From the NCBI RefSeq assembly GCF_003583935.1, contig NZ_QYRN01000012.1, positions 1-64,000 on the forward strand: a stretch of DNA of 64,000 nt, read 5' to 3'. The notes beneath the pieces are model-generated. The model worked only from the letters and a program-made list of their open reading frames with translations, had not been told where the DNA came from and did no database searches. Positions 45,344 to 53,868 of the stretch are shown here, in pieces. The position numbers and the translations under genes are program-made. Within the stretch, counting starts at the first letter, position 1, and every line of letters starts with the position of its first letter. Origin of the DNA: Aureimonas flava. GTDB lineage: Bacteria > Pseudomonadota > Alphaproteobacteria > Rhizobiales > Rhizobiaceae.

Positions 45344-45700
45344 TCAGCGCCCCTCGTACTCGGCGAAGGAGTGCGGCGTCTCGAAGACGCGAACGCGCGC
45401 GAGAAGCGGCAGCGCGGGCTTGGCGTGATCGAAGATCCACACCGCGATATGCTCGGCGGTCGGGTTCTCCAGCCCCTCCACCTCGTTCAGCGTGTGGTGG
45501 TCGAGCCGCTCCATCAGCGGCGCGAAGGCGTGTTCGACGTCGAAGAAGTCGACCACGAAGCCGGTGTGCGGATCCACCGGCCCTTCGAGCTCCAGATCGA
45601 TGCGATAGGAATGGCCGTGCATGCGGAAGCACTTGTGCGAGGGCGGCACGTTGGGCAGGCGGTGGGCCGCCTCGAAGAAAAAGCTCTGCGTGATCTTCAT
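45344..45700 (-). CDS. queD: 6-carboxy-5,6,7,8-tetrahydropterin synthase
   Basis: 118 residues of the PTPS/QueD family: [12 protein letters not shown] with the first zinc His, [16 protein letters not shown] with Cys and the other zinc histidines, [18 protein letters not shown] and [11 protein letters not shown], ending in [11 protein letters not shown]. Converts 7,8-dihydroneopterin triphosphate to 6-carboxytetrahydropterin. ATG overlaps the queE stop by 4 bp. Confidence 0.96.
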   Translation of the reverse strand: MKITQSFFFEAAHRLPNVPPSHKCFRMHGHSYRIDLELEGPVDPHTGFVVDFFDVEHAFAPLMERLDHHTLNEVEGLENPTAEHIAVWIFDHAKPALPLLARVRVFETPHSFAEYEGR

Positions 45701-46329
45701 CGGATTCCGAGCATCTTGTGGGTCTGGAGGGTGAGGCGCCAGCGCGGGTTGGCCATGCAGTAGGCCACCGCGTCGCGCGTGTTCTCGGCCTGGCGCGGGC
45801 CGTCCATCGGCTGCAGCAGATGGTGGCGGAAGCGGAGGGCGGCGAAGCGCTCCGGCTCGGCGCCGGCCTGCGGATAGACGAGCTTCAGCTCGTCGCCCGC
45901 CGTGACCGCGAGTTCGGCACCGGCCTTCGGCGAGACGCAGAGCCAGTCGATGCCGGCGGGCGGCAGGACCGTGCCGTTCGTCTCCACCGCGATCTCGAAG
46001 CCGTGGTCGTGCAGCGCGCCCGTCAGCGCCTCGTCCACCTGGAGGAGCGGCTCGCCGCCAGTCAGCACCACGAGACGCTCGCCCTCGTGCTCGCCCCAGC
46101 TCGCCGCGACGGCCCCCGCCAGGGCCTCGGCCGAGCGGAAGCGCCCGCCGCCCGTTCCGTCCATGCCGACGAAGTCGGTGTCGCAGAAGCGGCAGACGGC
46201 GGTCTCGCGGTCCTCCTCGCGGCCCGACCAGAGGTTGCAGCCGGCGAAGCGGCAGAACACCGCCGCGCGGCCGGCGTTCCGGCCCTCGCCCTGCAGCGTG
46301 TAGAAGATTTCCTTGACGGCGTAGGACAT
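45697..46329 (-). CDS. queE: 7-carboxy-7-deazaguanine synthase, radical SAM enzyme
   Basis: 210 residues. Starts YAVKEIFYTLQGEGRNAGRAAVFCRFAGCNLW; the cluster cysteines are spaced Cys-x14-Cys-x2-Cys (C of AGCNLW, then CRFC), the expanded motif of many proteobacterial QueE proteins. VVLTGGEPLLQVD and AVETNGT bind SAM and substrate. It forms the deazapurine ring of queuosine. First gene of queEDC. I searched the 282-bp upstream gap (46330-46611) by eye for a preQ1 riboswitch and saw none. FolE is not in the cluster. Confidence 0.94.
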   Translation of the reverse strand: MSYAVKEIFYTLQGEGRNAGRAAVFCRFAGCNLWSGREEDRETAVCRFCDTDFVGMDGTGGGRFRSAEALAGAVAASWGEHEGERLVVLTGGEPLLQVDEALTGALHDHGFEIAVETNGTVLPPAGIDWLCVSPKAGAELAVTAGDELKLVYPQAGAEPERFAALRFRHHLLQPMDGPRQAENTRDAVAYCMANPRWRLTLQTHKMLGIR

Positions 46330-46611
46330 CGCTCGTTCGTCTCTGCGTGGTCTGCCGGTTCGAACGCGCCCGGCGCGCGCTCCGCAGCCCGGTACAGGCC
46401 GCCGGGCCCTTCCATACACCCATCCGCCCGATCGCCAAGCCGCCTCGGCGTCCGTCCGCCGCCCGCTCGGGCTGAACCAAACCGGTGCGCGCGTGTTGTG
46501 GCCCCGGAGCCGCGCGGATGCGTCGCGGCGAACGATGCAAGGTGCCGCCGATGACGCCCGCCCTTCCGAACCGCCGCGCAGGCTCGTGAGGCGCGTCGCG
46601 CCGACCCGCGC

Positions 46612-47763
46612 ATGAGCGCCTCGACGCTTCGGCGCCTCGCCTGGCTCGCGATCGCGACGCTGGCGGTCCTGGCCTTCGCGGCGACCTTTCTGCCGCTGCT
46701 GCCGACCGACGCCTGGTGGGTCCGCTATCTCGATTATCCCCGCCTCCAGATCACGGCGGCGATGCTGGTGCTGCTGGCGGCCTGCCTGCTCGTGCCGGGC
46801 CGGAGGCGGACGCGGGCGCCGGTCGCGCTTCTCCTGGCCCTCGCGCTCGGCCGCAACGCGGTGCTGCTCGCCCCCTACCTCCTGCCGCCCCTGGCCGGCT
46901 GGCCCGCGCCGGCCGTCGCGCAGGCGCGCGACTGCCCGGCGGATCGGCGCCTGCGGATCCTCTCGGTCAACGTGCAGATGGGCAACCATCACGACCACCG
47001 GCTGATCGAGATGGTGCGCCGCGTCGACCCCGACGTCGCTTGGTTCCAGGAGACCGACGCGTGGTGGGAACGCGAACTCGCGCCGCTGTCCGCCGCCCTG
47101 CCGCACGGCCTCTCCGAGGCCCAGCCCAACTACTACGGCATCCACCTCTTCTCGCGCCTCCCGCTGGAGAACGGCGAGGTCCGCAACCTCACGAATTCCC
47201 GCAACCCCTCGGCCTTCGCCACGGCCGTCCTCCCGTCCGGCGACAGGGTGCGGCTCTACGCCATCCATCCCCGTCCGCCGCAGGTCGGACAGAGCACCGC
47301 CGAGCGGGACGCCCAGATGATGGCCATGGCGCTGGAGGCGCACGGGGACACCCTGCCGTATGTGGCGATGGGCGACATGAACACCGTGCCCTGGGAGCGC
47401 ATCGCCGATCGGATGAAGCGGATCGGCGGCTTTGCCGACCCGCGCGTCGGGCGGGGCCTGCTGGTGACCTGGAACGCCAACAGCGCCCTTCTGAAATGGC
47501 CCCTCGACCACGTCATGCCGGGGCCGGACTGGACGCTGTCGCGGCTGGAAGTCCTGCCGCGTTTCGGCTCCGACCATCATCCGCTCCTCGCCGAACTCTG
47601 CCTCCGGCCGGCGGGCGGGGCCCGAAGCCGGGCGAGCGCCGCCGAGCTCGAGGAAGCCCGCCGGACGGTGCGTCGCGGCCAGGGCCGAGCGGTCGACCGG
47701 GACGCGTCGCAGCCCCCGGGGACCAGCGACGCGAACGAAGGCGGCACCGCGCGCGAGGACTGA
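46612..47763 (+). CDS. Membrane-anchored endonuclease/exonuclease/phosphatase-family protein
   Basis: 383 residues. Three N-terminal helices (about 10-30, 45-62, 70-95), then an EEP domain (about 112-340): ILSVNVQMGNH, PDVAWFQETDAWW with the metal Glu, YVAMGDMNTVPW with Asp and Asn, and FGSDHHPLLAEL with the catalytic Asp-His. The tail after about 345 is charged and disordered. The family includes nucleases and phosphoesterases; with its membrane anchor and periplasmic-type layout a phosphodiesterase on an envelope substrate is possible. Divergent from queE. Confidence 0.85.
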   Translation: MSASTLRRLAWLAIATLAVLAFAATFLPLLPTDAWWVRYLDYPRLQITAAMLVLLAACLLVPGRRRTRAPVALLLALALGRNAVLLAPYLLPPLAGWPAPAVAQARDCPADRRLRILSVNVQMGNHHDHRLIEMVRRVDPDVAWFQETDAWWERELAPLSAALPHGLSEAQPNYYGIHLFSRLPLENGEVRNLTNSRNPSAFATAVLPSGDRVRLYAIHPRPPQVGQSTAERDAQMMAMALEAHGDTLPYVAMGDMNTVPWERIADRMKRIGGFADPRVGRGLLVTWNANSALLKWPLDHVMPGPDWTLSRLEVLPRFGSDHHPLLAELCLRPAGGARSRASAAELEEARRTVRRGQGRAVDRDASQPPGTSDANEGGTARED

Positions 47764-48097
47764 CCGCAGCACGCCGGACACCCGCGAAACGTAGCCGCGA
47801 CGGGATTTCGCCGGCCGCCGACATCAGTGGGCGTCGATGCGGCGCGGAAGCGCACGCGCCCGCCTCCTGCGCACGGACGCGAAACGGCCCGGCATCCGGG
47901 GGTTCGGCGCCCCTCGGAGGGCCGCGCGTGCGCCTCGCCCCGCCGGCGCTGCGAGCGGAGCGATCGCTCGGCGCGGGGGGCGCCTGCCGTGGCGGCATGG
48001 CATCCGATCAGTTTTCGGTGATCCGACGGCGTTTCCCGGCTGTGCTACGCCCATGGCAACGACGTCGCCCCGAGGCGGCGCGAAGGGGAGGACGAAC

Positions 48098-49522
48098 TTG
48101 AGCACCATCACGCAGGGCGGAGCTGCGCCCGTCGTCGCCGATCACGACGACCCCTACCACCTCACGTCCGACGGCATTCGGGAGCCGCCCGTCGGCTGGG
48201 CCCATTCGCTGCGGCACCTCGGGCCCGGCCTGATCCTGTCCGCCTCGATCGTCGGCTCGGGCGAACTGATCGCGACCACGACGCTCGGGGCGCGCACGGG
48301 CTTCGTGCTCCTGTGGATGGTGATCTTCTCGACCTTCGTGAAGGTCGCGGTGCAGATCGAGCTGGCCCGGTGGACGATCTCCACGGGACAGCCGGCGCTC
48401 ACCGGCTACAACAAGGTGCCCCCGCGCCTCGGCCGGGTCGGCTGGATCAACGTGCTCTGGGCCATCATGGCCTTGACCAAGGTCCTGCAGATCGGCGGCG
48501 TGGTGGGCGGAACGGCGGTCGCGCTGTCCCTGCTCCTGCCGATCGGCGGCGATCCGCTCGGCACGCTGTCGATCACCGTCTGGACGCTGGTCACCGTGGT
48601 GAGCGCGATCGTGCTCCTCTATTCCAACAACTACTCGCTGATCGAGCGCGGCGCCGTGCTCCTCGTGGTCCTGTTCTCGATCGGCACCGTGGTGATCGCG
48701 CTCGGCCTGCCGCTGACGCCCTTCGCCTATTCGGCCGACGACGTCCTGTCGGGCCTGACGCTGGCCATTCCGGCCGGCGCGGTCGGCATCGCGATCGCGA
48801 TGTTCGGCATCACCGGCGTCGGCGCGGACGAATTGACCTTCTACACCTACTGGTGCGTCGAGAAGGGATACGCGCGCTATGTCGGCCCCAACGACGGGTC
48901 CGACGCCTGGAAGCGCCGCGCAAGGGGCTGGATCTCGGTGATGTACAAGGACGCCTTCGTGTCCTGGTGCGTCTACACGTTCGGAACGCTCGCCTTCTAC
49001 CTGATGGGCGCGGCGGTGCTGCATCCGCAGGGGCTGGTGCCGGCCGGCAACGACATGATCGGGACCGTGTCGCGCATGTACACCGACACGCTCGGCGACT
49101 GGGCCGGGACGCTGTTCCTGGCCGGCGCCGTGGCGGTCCTCGGATCGACGCTCTGGGCCTCGATCCCCAGCTGGTCCCGGATGTACGTCAATCTCCTGTC
49201 GGAGTTCGGCCTGATCGACTGGCGCAACACGCGGCAGCGGCTGCGTTGGATCCGGATCTTCACGGTGGGCCTGCCGATCGTCTGGGGCACCGCCTACCTG
49301 TTCATCCAGTCGCCCGTGCTGATGATCCAGATAGGGGGCGTGTCGACCGGCATCTTCCTGCTCGCCGTCGTGATCGCCGCCTGGTACCTGCGCAACACCG
49401 AGACCGATCCCGATATCCGGGGCGGCACGGCGTTCAACGCCCTGCTCGTCGTCTCGTCGGTGGCGATCGTGCTGCTCGGCATCTACACGGGCGCCAACGT
49501 GCTCGGGCTCGTCGCACGCTAG
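48098..49522 (+). CDS. Nramp-superfamily transporter without the canonical metal motif
   Basis: 474 residues with about eleven transmembrane helices. Nramp-like layout begins HLGPGLILSASIVGSGELIATTTLGA, where TM1 reads Ser-Ile-Val-Gly-Ser-Gly-Glu in place of Asp-Pro-Gly-Asn, and TM6 (FGITGVGADELTFYTYW) has no Met-Pro-His. It should therefore not be called MntH. Substrate unknown. TTG at 48098 is taken as start because GGGGAGG lies seven bases upstream; an ATG 15 codons earlier (48053) is possible. The 334-bp gap 47764-48097 contains a GAGCGATCGCTC palindrome near 47960 but no gene I accept. Confidence 0.82.
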   Translation: MSTITQGGAAPVVADHDDPYHLTSDGIREPPVGWAHSLRHLGPGLILSASIVGSGELIATTTLGARTGFVLLWMVIFSTFVKVAVQIELARWTISTGQPALTGYNKVPPRLGRVGWINVLWAIMALTKVLQIGGVVGGTAVALSLLLPIGGDPLGTLSITVWTLVTVVSAIVLLYSNNYSLIERGAVLLVVLFSIGTVVIALGLPLTPFAYSADDVLSGLTLAIPAGAVGIAIAMFGITGVGADELTFYTYWCVEKGYARYVGPNDGSDAWKRRARGWISVMYKDAFVSWCVYTFGTLAFYLMGAAVLHPQGLVPAGNDMIGTVSRMYTDTLGDWAGTLFLAGAVAVLGSTLWASIPSWSRMYVNLLSEFGLIDWRNTRQRLRWIRIFTVGLPIVWGTAYLFIQSPVLMIQIGGVSTGIFLLAVVIAAWYLRNTETDPDIRGGTAFNALLVVSSVAIVLLGIYTGANVLGLVAR

Positions 49523-49534
49523 CGAGGGCGCGCC

Positions 49535-49610
49535 GCCCCGCCGGGTCCCTCGGGACCCGCCTCCTGGCGACCCGGTGAAGGCCGGTCGCGCCAGGAGATC
49601 GCGGCGGGGC
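49535..49610. terminator. Nested hairpins between convergent Nramp-like and qsuD-like genes
   Basis: An outer 8-bp stem (49535-49542 with 49603-49610) encloses CGGGTCCC/GGGACCCG (49542-49549 with 49552-49559) and CTCCTGGCG/CGCCAGGAG (49561-49569 with 49589-49597). Placed between two convergent stops; probably a bidirectional transcription end, though no U-tract is seen. Confidence 0.45.
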
Positions 49611-49627
49611 GCCCCGAGCGGAGTCCC

Positions 49628-50491
49628 TCAGGCGCCGAGCGCGAGGAAGGCCGCCATCATGCGCTCGCGGTCGGCGCGCAGCCCGGTGAAGCAGGAGAAC
49701 GCGCGCACGGCCTGGCCGACCGCCATGCCGGCGCCGCCCATCGTCCGGCAGCCCCGCGCCTTGGCCTCGCGGATCAGCTGGCTCTCCAGCGGGAAGTAGT
49801 TGACGTCGACCACGAAGGTCTCCGGCCCGAGACGCTCGATGGGATAGGGCAGGCCCGGCCGCTTGTCGGTACCGATCGGCGTCGCGTTGACGATGCCGTC
49901 GTAGGCGCCCTCGACGGAGGAGACGGCCCGGACCCGTCCGCGCCCCTGTTCCTCGAGGCGCTGGACCAGAAGGCGCGCGCGCTCGTGATCGAGATCGTGG
50001 ACGAAGAGCTCCTCCACGCCGCAGTCGAGAAGCCCGCCCGCCACCGCAAGGCCCGCGCCGCCGGCGCCGATCTGCAGGACGCGGCGCCGCGCGGCCCCCG
50101 TCATGGTCTCGGCGAACGCGTCGGTGAAGCCGCCGAGGTCGGTGTTGAAGCCGATGCGCCGTCCGTCCCGCAGGACCACCGTGTTGACCGCCCCGACGAT
50201 GCGGGCGCTTTCGTCCAGCTCGTGGAGGTGGTCGAGGATCGCGATCTTGAACGGATAGGTGACGTTGAAGCCCGCGTAGCCGCACAGTTCCATGGCGCGC
50301 ACCAGGGCGCCGAGGTCGTCGGGCGTGGCGAGCGGCGTGTCGAACAGGCGGTACACGGTGCGAAGCCCGTGCGCGGCGCCCTCGCGCTCCTGCATGGCGG
50401 GCGTGCGCGAAGCGGCGATCCCGGCGCCCACGAGGCCGAGCTGCAGGGTTTCCTCCGTGCCGAGCGCCCGGAACGATGCGAAGGCGTTCAT
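49628..50491 (-). CDS. Quinate/shikimate dehydrogenase (QsuD-like member of AroE family)
   Basis: 287 residues. The substrate loop GLVGAGIAASRTPAMQEREG has Ser-Arg-Thr-Pro, as in NAD-dependent quinate/shikimate dehydrogenases such as Corynebacterium QsuD, where biosynthetic AroE has SxSxSP. Catalytic Lys is in FNVTYPFKIAIL, catalytic Asp in GFNTDLGGF, and the nucleotide fold IGAGGAGLAV is followed by VHDLD, the acidic residue favouring NAD. It would oxidise quinate or shikimate to the 3-dehydro acid. Start ATG overlaps the tctA stop by 4 bp, so it is co-expressed with an organic-acid transporter. Confidence 0.88.
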   Translation of the reverse strand: MNAFASFRALGTEETLQLGLVGAGIAASRTPAMQEREGAAHGLRTVYRLFDTPLATPDDLGALVRAMELCGYAGFNVTYPFKIAILDHLHELDESARIVGAVNTVVLRDGRRIGFNTDLGGFTDAFAETMTGAARRRVLQIGAGGAGLAVAGGLLDCGVEELFVHDLDHERARLLVQRLEEQGRGRVRAVSSVEGAYDGIVNATPIGTDKRPGLPYPIERLGPETFVVDVNYFPLESQLIREAKARGCRTMGGAGMAVGQAVRAFSCFTGLRADRERMMAAFLALGA

Positions 50492-52050
50492 GCGCCGGCC
50501 CCCCGGTCGCCCGCACCCTCGGCCCGCGCCCGGCCGGGGTCGCCCGCCGCGCCGAGGGCGGCCCGGCGGGCGCGCCAGCGCTTCCAGGGCGGGGTCTGCG
50601 AGACGAAGATGAAGACCACCGACAGGAACAGGGCGAGCGACAGGGGGCTGGTCAGGATGCCGAGGAAGAAGCCCGGCAGGCTCTCGCGCTCCGAGATGAT
50701 CGCCCGGCGCCAGTTGTCGTCCAGCAGGCGGGACAGGATGACGCCGAGGATGATCGGGCCCAGCGGATAGCCGTAGAGCTTGAGGAAGTAGCCGAAGACG
50801 CCGAAGGCGAGCATCCAGTAGACGTCGGCCACCGAGTTGTTCACCGCATAGGCGCCGACGATCGAAAGCAGCAGGATCAGCGGCACGAGCACGGCGCGCG
50901 GCATCTCCACGATCCTGACGAACAGCTTGATGCCCGTCAGGCCGAAGGCCAGCATGCAGACGTTGGCGAGCGTCAGGCTGCCGACGATGAACCAGAACAT
51001 GTCCGGCTGTTCCACCATCAGCATCGGGCCCGGATTGAGGCCGTGGATGAACAGGGCGCCGATCATGATGGCCGTGACCGCGTCGCCGGGGATGCCGAGC
51101 GTCATCATCGGGATGAAGGCGCCGCCCACGGCCGCGTTGTTGGCGGTCTCGGGGGCGACCAGGCCCTCGATCGCGCCCTGCCCGAAGGGGCGCTCCGGGT
51201 TGCGGGTCGTGCGCTTGGCGTGGTCGTAGGCCATCAGCGCCGCGATGTCGCCGCCGGTGCCCGGTAGCGCCCCGATCACCACGCCCAGCGCCGAGGTCTG
51301 CATCGACAGCGGCAGGTGCTTCCGGATGGTGGCGAAGGAGGGCACGATCTTGGAGATCGTCTGGCGGACCGGCGCCTTGTCCATGTGGTGGAGCTGGGCG
51401 AGCGCCTCGGACACGCCGAACAGGCCGATCATCACCGCGATGAACGAGATGCCCGTCTGCAGGAGCGGGAGATCGAAGGTGAAGCGCGAGGTGAAGGTCA
51501 GCGGGTCCATGCCGACCGTGCCCAGCATCAGGCCGAGCGCGCCGCAGAAGATGCCCTTGACCAGCGAGCCCGACGACAGCGAGCCGACGAGCAGCAGGCC
51601 GAGGACGGCGAGCAGCATGTAGTCGCGCGGCTGGAAGGCGAGGGCGAAGTCGGACACGAAGGGGGCGGCGACGGCCAGCACCAGGATGCCCACGAAGCCG
51701 CCGATGAAGCTCATCGTCGTGGTGATGCCGATCGCCTCGCCGGCCTCGCCGCGCTGGGCCATCGGGTAGCCGTCGAGGGCGGTCGCGATCGCCGAGGGCG
51801 CGCCGGGGATGTTGAGCAGGATCGCCGTGCGCGAGCCGCCGTAGACCCCGCCCATGTAGATGCCGATCATCAGCGCGAGCGCCGGCAGGACGTTCCAGGA
51901 GAAGGTGAAGGAGATCAGGATCGACACGGCCATCGTCACCGACAGGCCGGGGATCGCCCCGATGTAGATCCCCGCGAAGGTGCCCAGGGCGACCACCGCG
52001 AAGAGCTCGGGATGGGTGAAGACGGTGAGGAAGGCGGACAGCTCGGCCAT
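50488..52050 (-). CDS. tctA: Tripartite tricarboxylate transporter large membrane subunit
   Basis: 520 residues, about eleven to twelve helices. TctA signatures: GIYIGAIPGLSVTMAVSILISFTF, MIGIYMGGVYGGSRTAILLNIPGAPSAIATALDGYPMA and the repeated motif ALPGTGGDIAALMAYDHAKR with APETANNAAVGGAFIPMMTLGIPGD. Together these form the sodium/proton-coupled channel. Five bp after tctB. Substrate is set by TctC. Confidence 0.95.
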   Translation of the reverse strand: MAELSAFLTVFTHPELFAVVALGTFAGIYIGAIPGLSVTMAVSILISFTFSWNVLPALALMIGIYMGGVYGGSRTAILLNIPGAPSAIATALDGYPMAQRGEAGEAIGITTTMSFIGGFVGILVLAVAAPFVSDFALAFQPRDYMLLAVLGLLLVGSLSSGSLVKGIFCGALGLMLGTVGMDPLTFTSRFTFDLPLLQTGISFIAVMIGLFGVSEALAQLHHMDKAPVRQTISKIVPSFATIRKHLPLSMQTSALGVVIGALPGTGGDIAALMAYDHAKRTTRNPERPFGQGAIEGLVAPETANNAAVGGAFIPMMTLGIPGDAVTAIMIGALFIHGLNPGPMLMVEQPDMFWFIVGSLTLANVCMLAFGLTGIKLFVRIVEMPRAVLVPLILLLSIVGAYAVNNSVADVYWMLAFGVFGYFLKLYGYPLGPIILGVILSRLLDDNWRRAIISERESLPGFFLGILTSPLSLALFLSVVFIFVSQTPPWKRWRARRAALGAAGDPGRARAEGAGDRGAGA

Positions 52051-52054
52051 CGTG

Positions 52055-52567
52055 TCAGAACCACCCGCCGACGGCCGCGCGGAGCGCGGACAGGATCTCG
52101 GCCTCCGGCACGATGCCGGCGGGAATGAGGACCGTGAACACGATGCGGAACAGGACGTAGATCAGGGCGAGGCTCAGCAGCGCGACGAGCGCGGCATGGA
52201 GGATCGAGCGCTTCGACAGGATGCGGATCGAGACCAGCAGGAACAGGAAGGACGTCGGCAGGAAGCCGAGCGGCTCCAGCGCCACGGCGTAGAGAAGGAG
52301 GAGCACCGCGAACACGACCACCAGCGGCGGCAGGACCTCGCGGCCGAGACGCTCCGCCGTGTCGCGGGGGCGCCGCGCGGTCTTGACGAGGACGATGCCG
52401 AGCGTGACGGCCATGACGAAGGTCGTGGCCATCGGCACGGCGCCGGGCGAACTCAGCGCCTCGAAGCCGGAGATGCCGTAGGCGCTCCAGAGGAGGAACA
52501 GGCTCCCCAGGAAGAGCACCACGGTGAACGCTCGTTCACCGGGCCGTCGTTTCGTCTCGCCGATCAT
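52055..52567 (-). CDS. tctB: Tripartite tricarboxylate transporter small membrane subunit
   Basis: 170 residues, four hydrophobic helices (about 17-35, 45-62, 88-120, 130-152), the usual TctB/DUF1468 size and layout, with GFEALSSPGAVPMATTFVMAVTLG near the start. Weakly conserved family, so the call leans on operon position between tctC and tctA. ATG 52567 has GAGGAGGA upstream. 165 bp separates it from tctC, more than elsewhere in the operon. Confidence 0.9.
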   Translation of the reverse strand: MIGETKRRPGERAFTVVLFLGSLFLLWSAYGISGFEALSSPGAVPMATTFVMAVTLGIVLVKTARRPRDTAERLGREVLPPLVVVFAVLLLLYAVALEPLGFLPTSFLFLLVSIRILSKRSILHAALVALLSLALIYVLFRIVFTVLIPAGIVPEAEILSALRAAVGGWF

Positions 52568-52732
52568 CGATCCTCCTCCTCATCGCGCCCTGCCTTCGCC
52601 GGCGGGCTGGGCCGCGACCGGTCGAGGACGCTGCTCGCGGCGACATCGGCGAACCTCCCGCCCCGTCCGCCCGACGTGAAACCCCTGCCCGTCGCGCCGC
52701 CGCACCGTGCCCGGCGCGGCGGCGCCCCGCGC

Positions 52733-53752
52733 TCAGTCCTGCGCGGCGCGCTCGATGCCGAACTCCTCCGGCGAGGCCTTGGTCAGCCCGGCGTCCTGGA
52801 GCAGCCAGGCCGTGGTCTGCTGCCAGCTCGTCATGAAGTCCTGCGCCTCCTCGCCGCTGATGTTCATCAGCGTGTAGCCGCGATTGTCCATAAGGGACTT
52901 GAAGCTGTCCTGCTCGGCGGCCGTCCGGAACGCCTCCTGCAGCTTGGCGACCACGTCGTCCGGCGTGCCCTTGGGGGCGAAGACGCCGAAGAAGGGACCC
53001 CAGGGCAGGAACTTGGCATAGCCCTCGTTGGCGGCCGTGATCGCCTGGACCTCGGGAAGCTGCTTGACGCCCTCGGACGCGAACACGGCGAGCGCCTTGA
53101 TCTTCTCGGCCTTGACGCTCTCTACCGCCGCGCCGAGCACCGCCGGCATCACGTCGATGGCGCCGCTCTGGAGCGCGGTGAGGGCCGGACCGTCGCCGTC
53201 GTAGGGGATCACGGTCACGGGAAGCTCGCCTTCCACGTCGCGGATCATCGCGGTGACCACCGAGGGCAGGCCGCCCGGTCCCGTGGAGCCGAACTTCACC
53301 TCGCCCGGATGGGCCTTCACGTATTCGATCATCGAGGCGTAGTCGTCGAACGGCGTGCCGGGGCGCGCGACGAGGATCGGCGTCCCGCGCGCCAGGATGT
53401 CGATGGCGACGAAGTCGCCGTAGTCCTTCGTGCCGAGGCCCATCACCTTGTAGATCAGCGGGTTCTCGGCGCCCATGAGGAGCGAGTAGCCGTCGGGCCT
53501 GGCGGCCGCCACCTGGTTGAGGCCGATGGCGCCCGCGCCGCCGGTCACGTTCTTGAGAACGATCGACTGTCCGAGGATCTCCTCCACCTTGGGCGAGACG
53601 GCGCGCATCACCGTGTCGGTCGAACCGCCGGCGCCCCATTGGATGATGCCCTGGATCTCCTTGGTCGGATAGGTCTGGGCGCTGCCCGGCACCACGCCGG
53701 CCAGGATGGCCGCAGCCCCGGCCGCCGTCATCGCCAATGAACGGAAACGCAT
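52733..53752 (-). CDS. tctC: Tripartite tricarboxylate transporter substrate-binding protein
   Basis: 339 residues with a signal peptide (cleavage near GSAQ, residue 26). Bug/TctC fold: YPTKEIQGIIQWGAGGSTDTVMRAV, NVTGGAGAIGLNQVAAARPDGYSLLMG, GSTGPGGLPSVVTAM, LQSGAIDVMPAVLG. The carboxylate-binding loop AGGSTD is present. The ligand is not known; the linked quinate/shikimate dehydrogenase suggests a cyclic hydroxy acid. ATG at 53752 with GGGAGGAA directly upstream; an in-frame ATG 26 codons earlier is less likely. The LysR gene lies upstream on the same strand. Confidence 0.93.
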   Translation of the reverse strand: MRFRSLAMTAAGAAAILAGVVPGSAQTYPTKEIQGIIQWGAGGSTDTVMRAVSPKVEEILGQSIVLKNVTGGAGAIGLNQVAAARPDGYSLLMGAENPLIYKVMGLGTKDYGDFVAIDILARGTPILVARPGTPFDDYASMIEYVKAHPGEVKFGSTGPGGLPSVVTAMIRDVEGELPVTVIPYDGDGPALTALQSGAIDVMPAVLGAAVESVKAEKIKALAVFASEGVKQLPEVQAITAANEGYAKFLPWGPFFGVFAPKGTPDDVVAKLQEAFRTAAEQDSFKSLMDNRGYTLMNISGEEAQDFMTSWQQTTAWLLQDAGLTKASPEEFGIERAAQD

Positions 53753-53868
53753 GGGTTCCTCCCTCTGCATCCGGGCTCCTCCCTGGATGGCGGACCGCCG
53801 CCCGACGAACGATCCGGTCCTCAGTTCCATCTGTCACGTCATAACGCAAATACCAAGATGTCCGCCCA

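Noticed and set aside
46330-46611. preQ1 riboswitch upstream of queE
   Set aside because: I saw neither the short A-rich tail nor the C-rich loop pattern of preQ1-I/II aptamers in this GC-rich gap.
48053-48097. ATG at 48053 as start of the Nramp-like gene
   Set aside because: The TTG at 48098 has a GGGGAGG site at good spacing; the ATG has none. Kept only as an alternative.
47824-48111. 95-codon minus-strand frame before the Nramp-like gene
   Set aside because: Arg-rich, no ribosome site, overlaps the Nramp-like start; probably chance.
51980-53740. 586-codon plus-strand frame opposite tctB/tctC
   Set aside because: No domain, crosses two gene boundaries on the coding strand.
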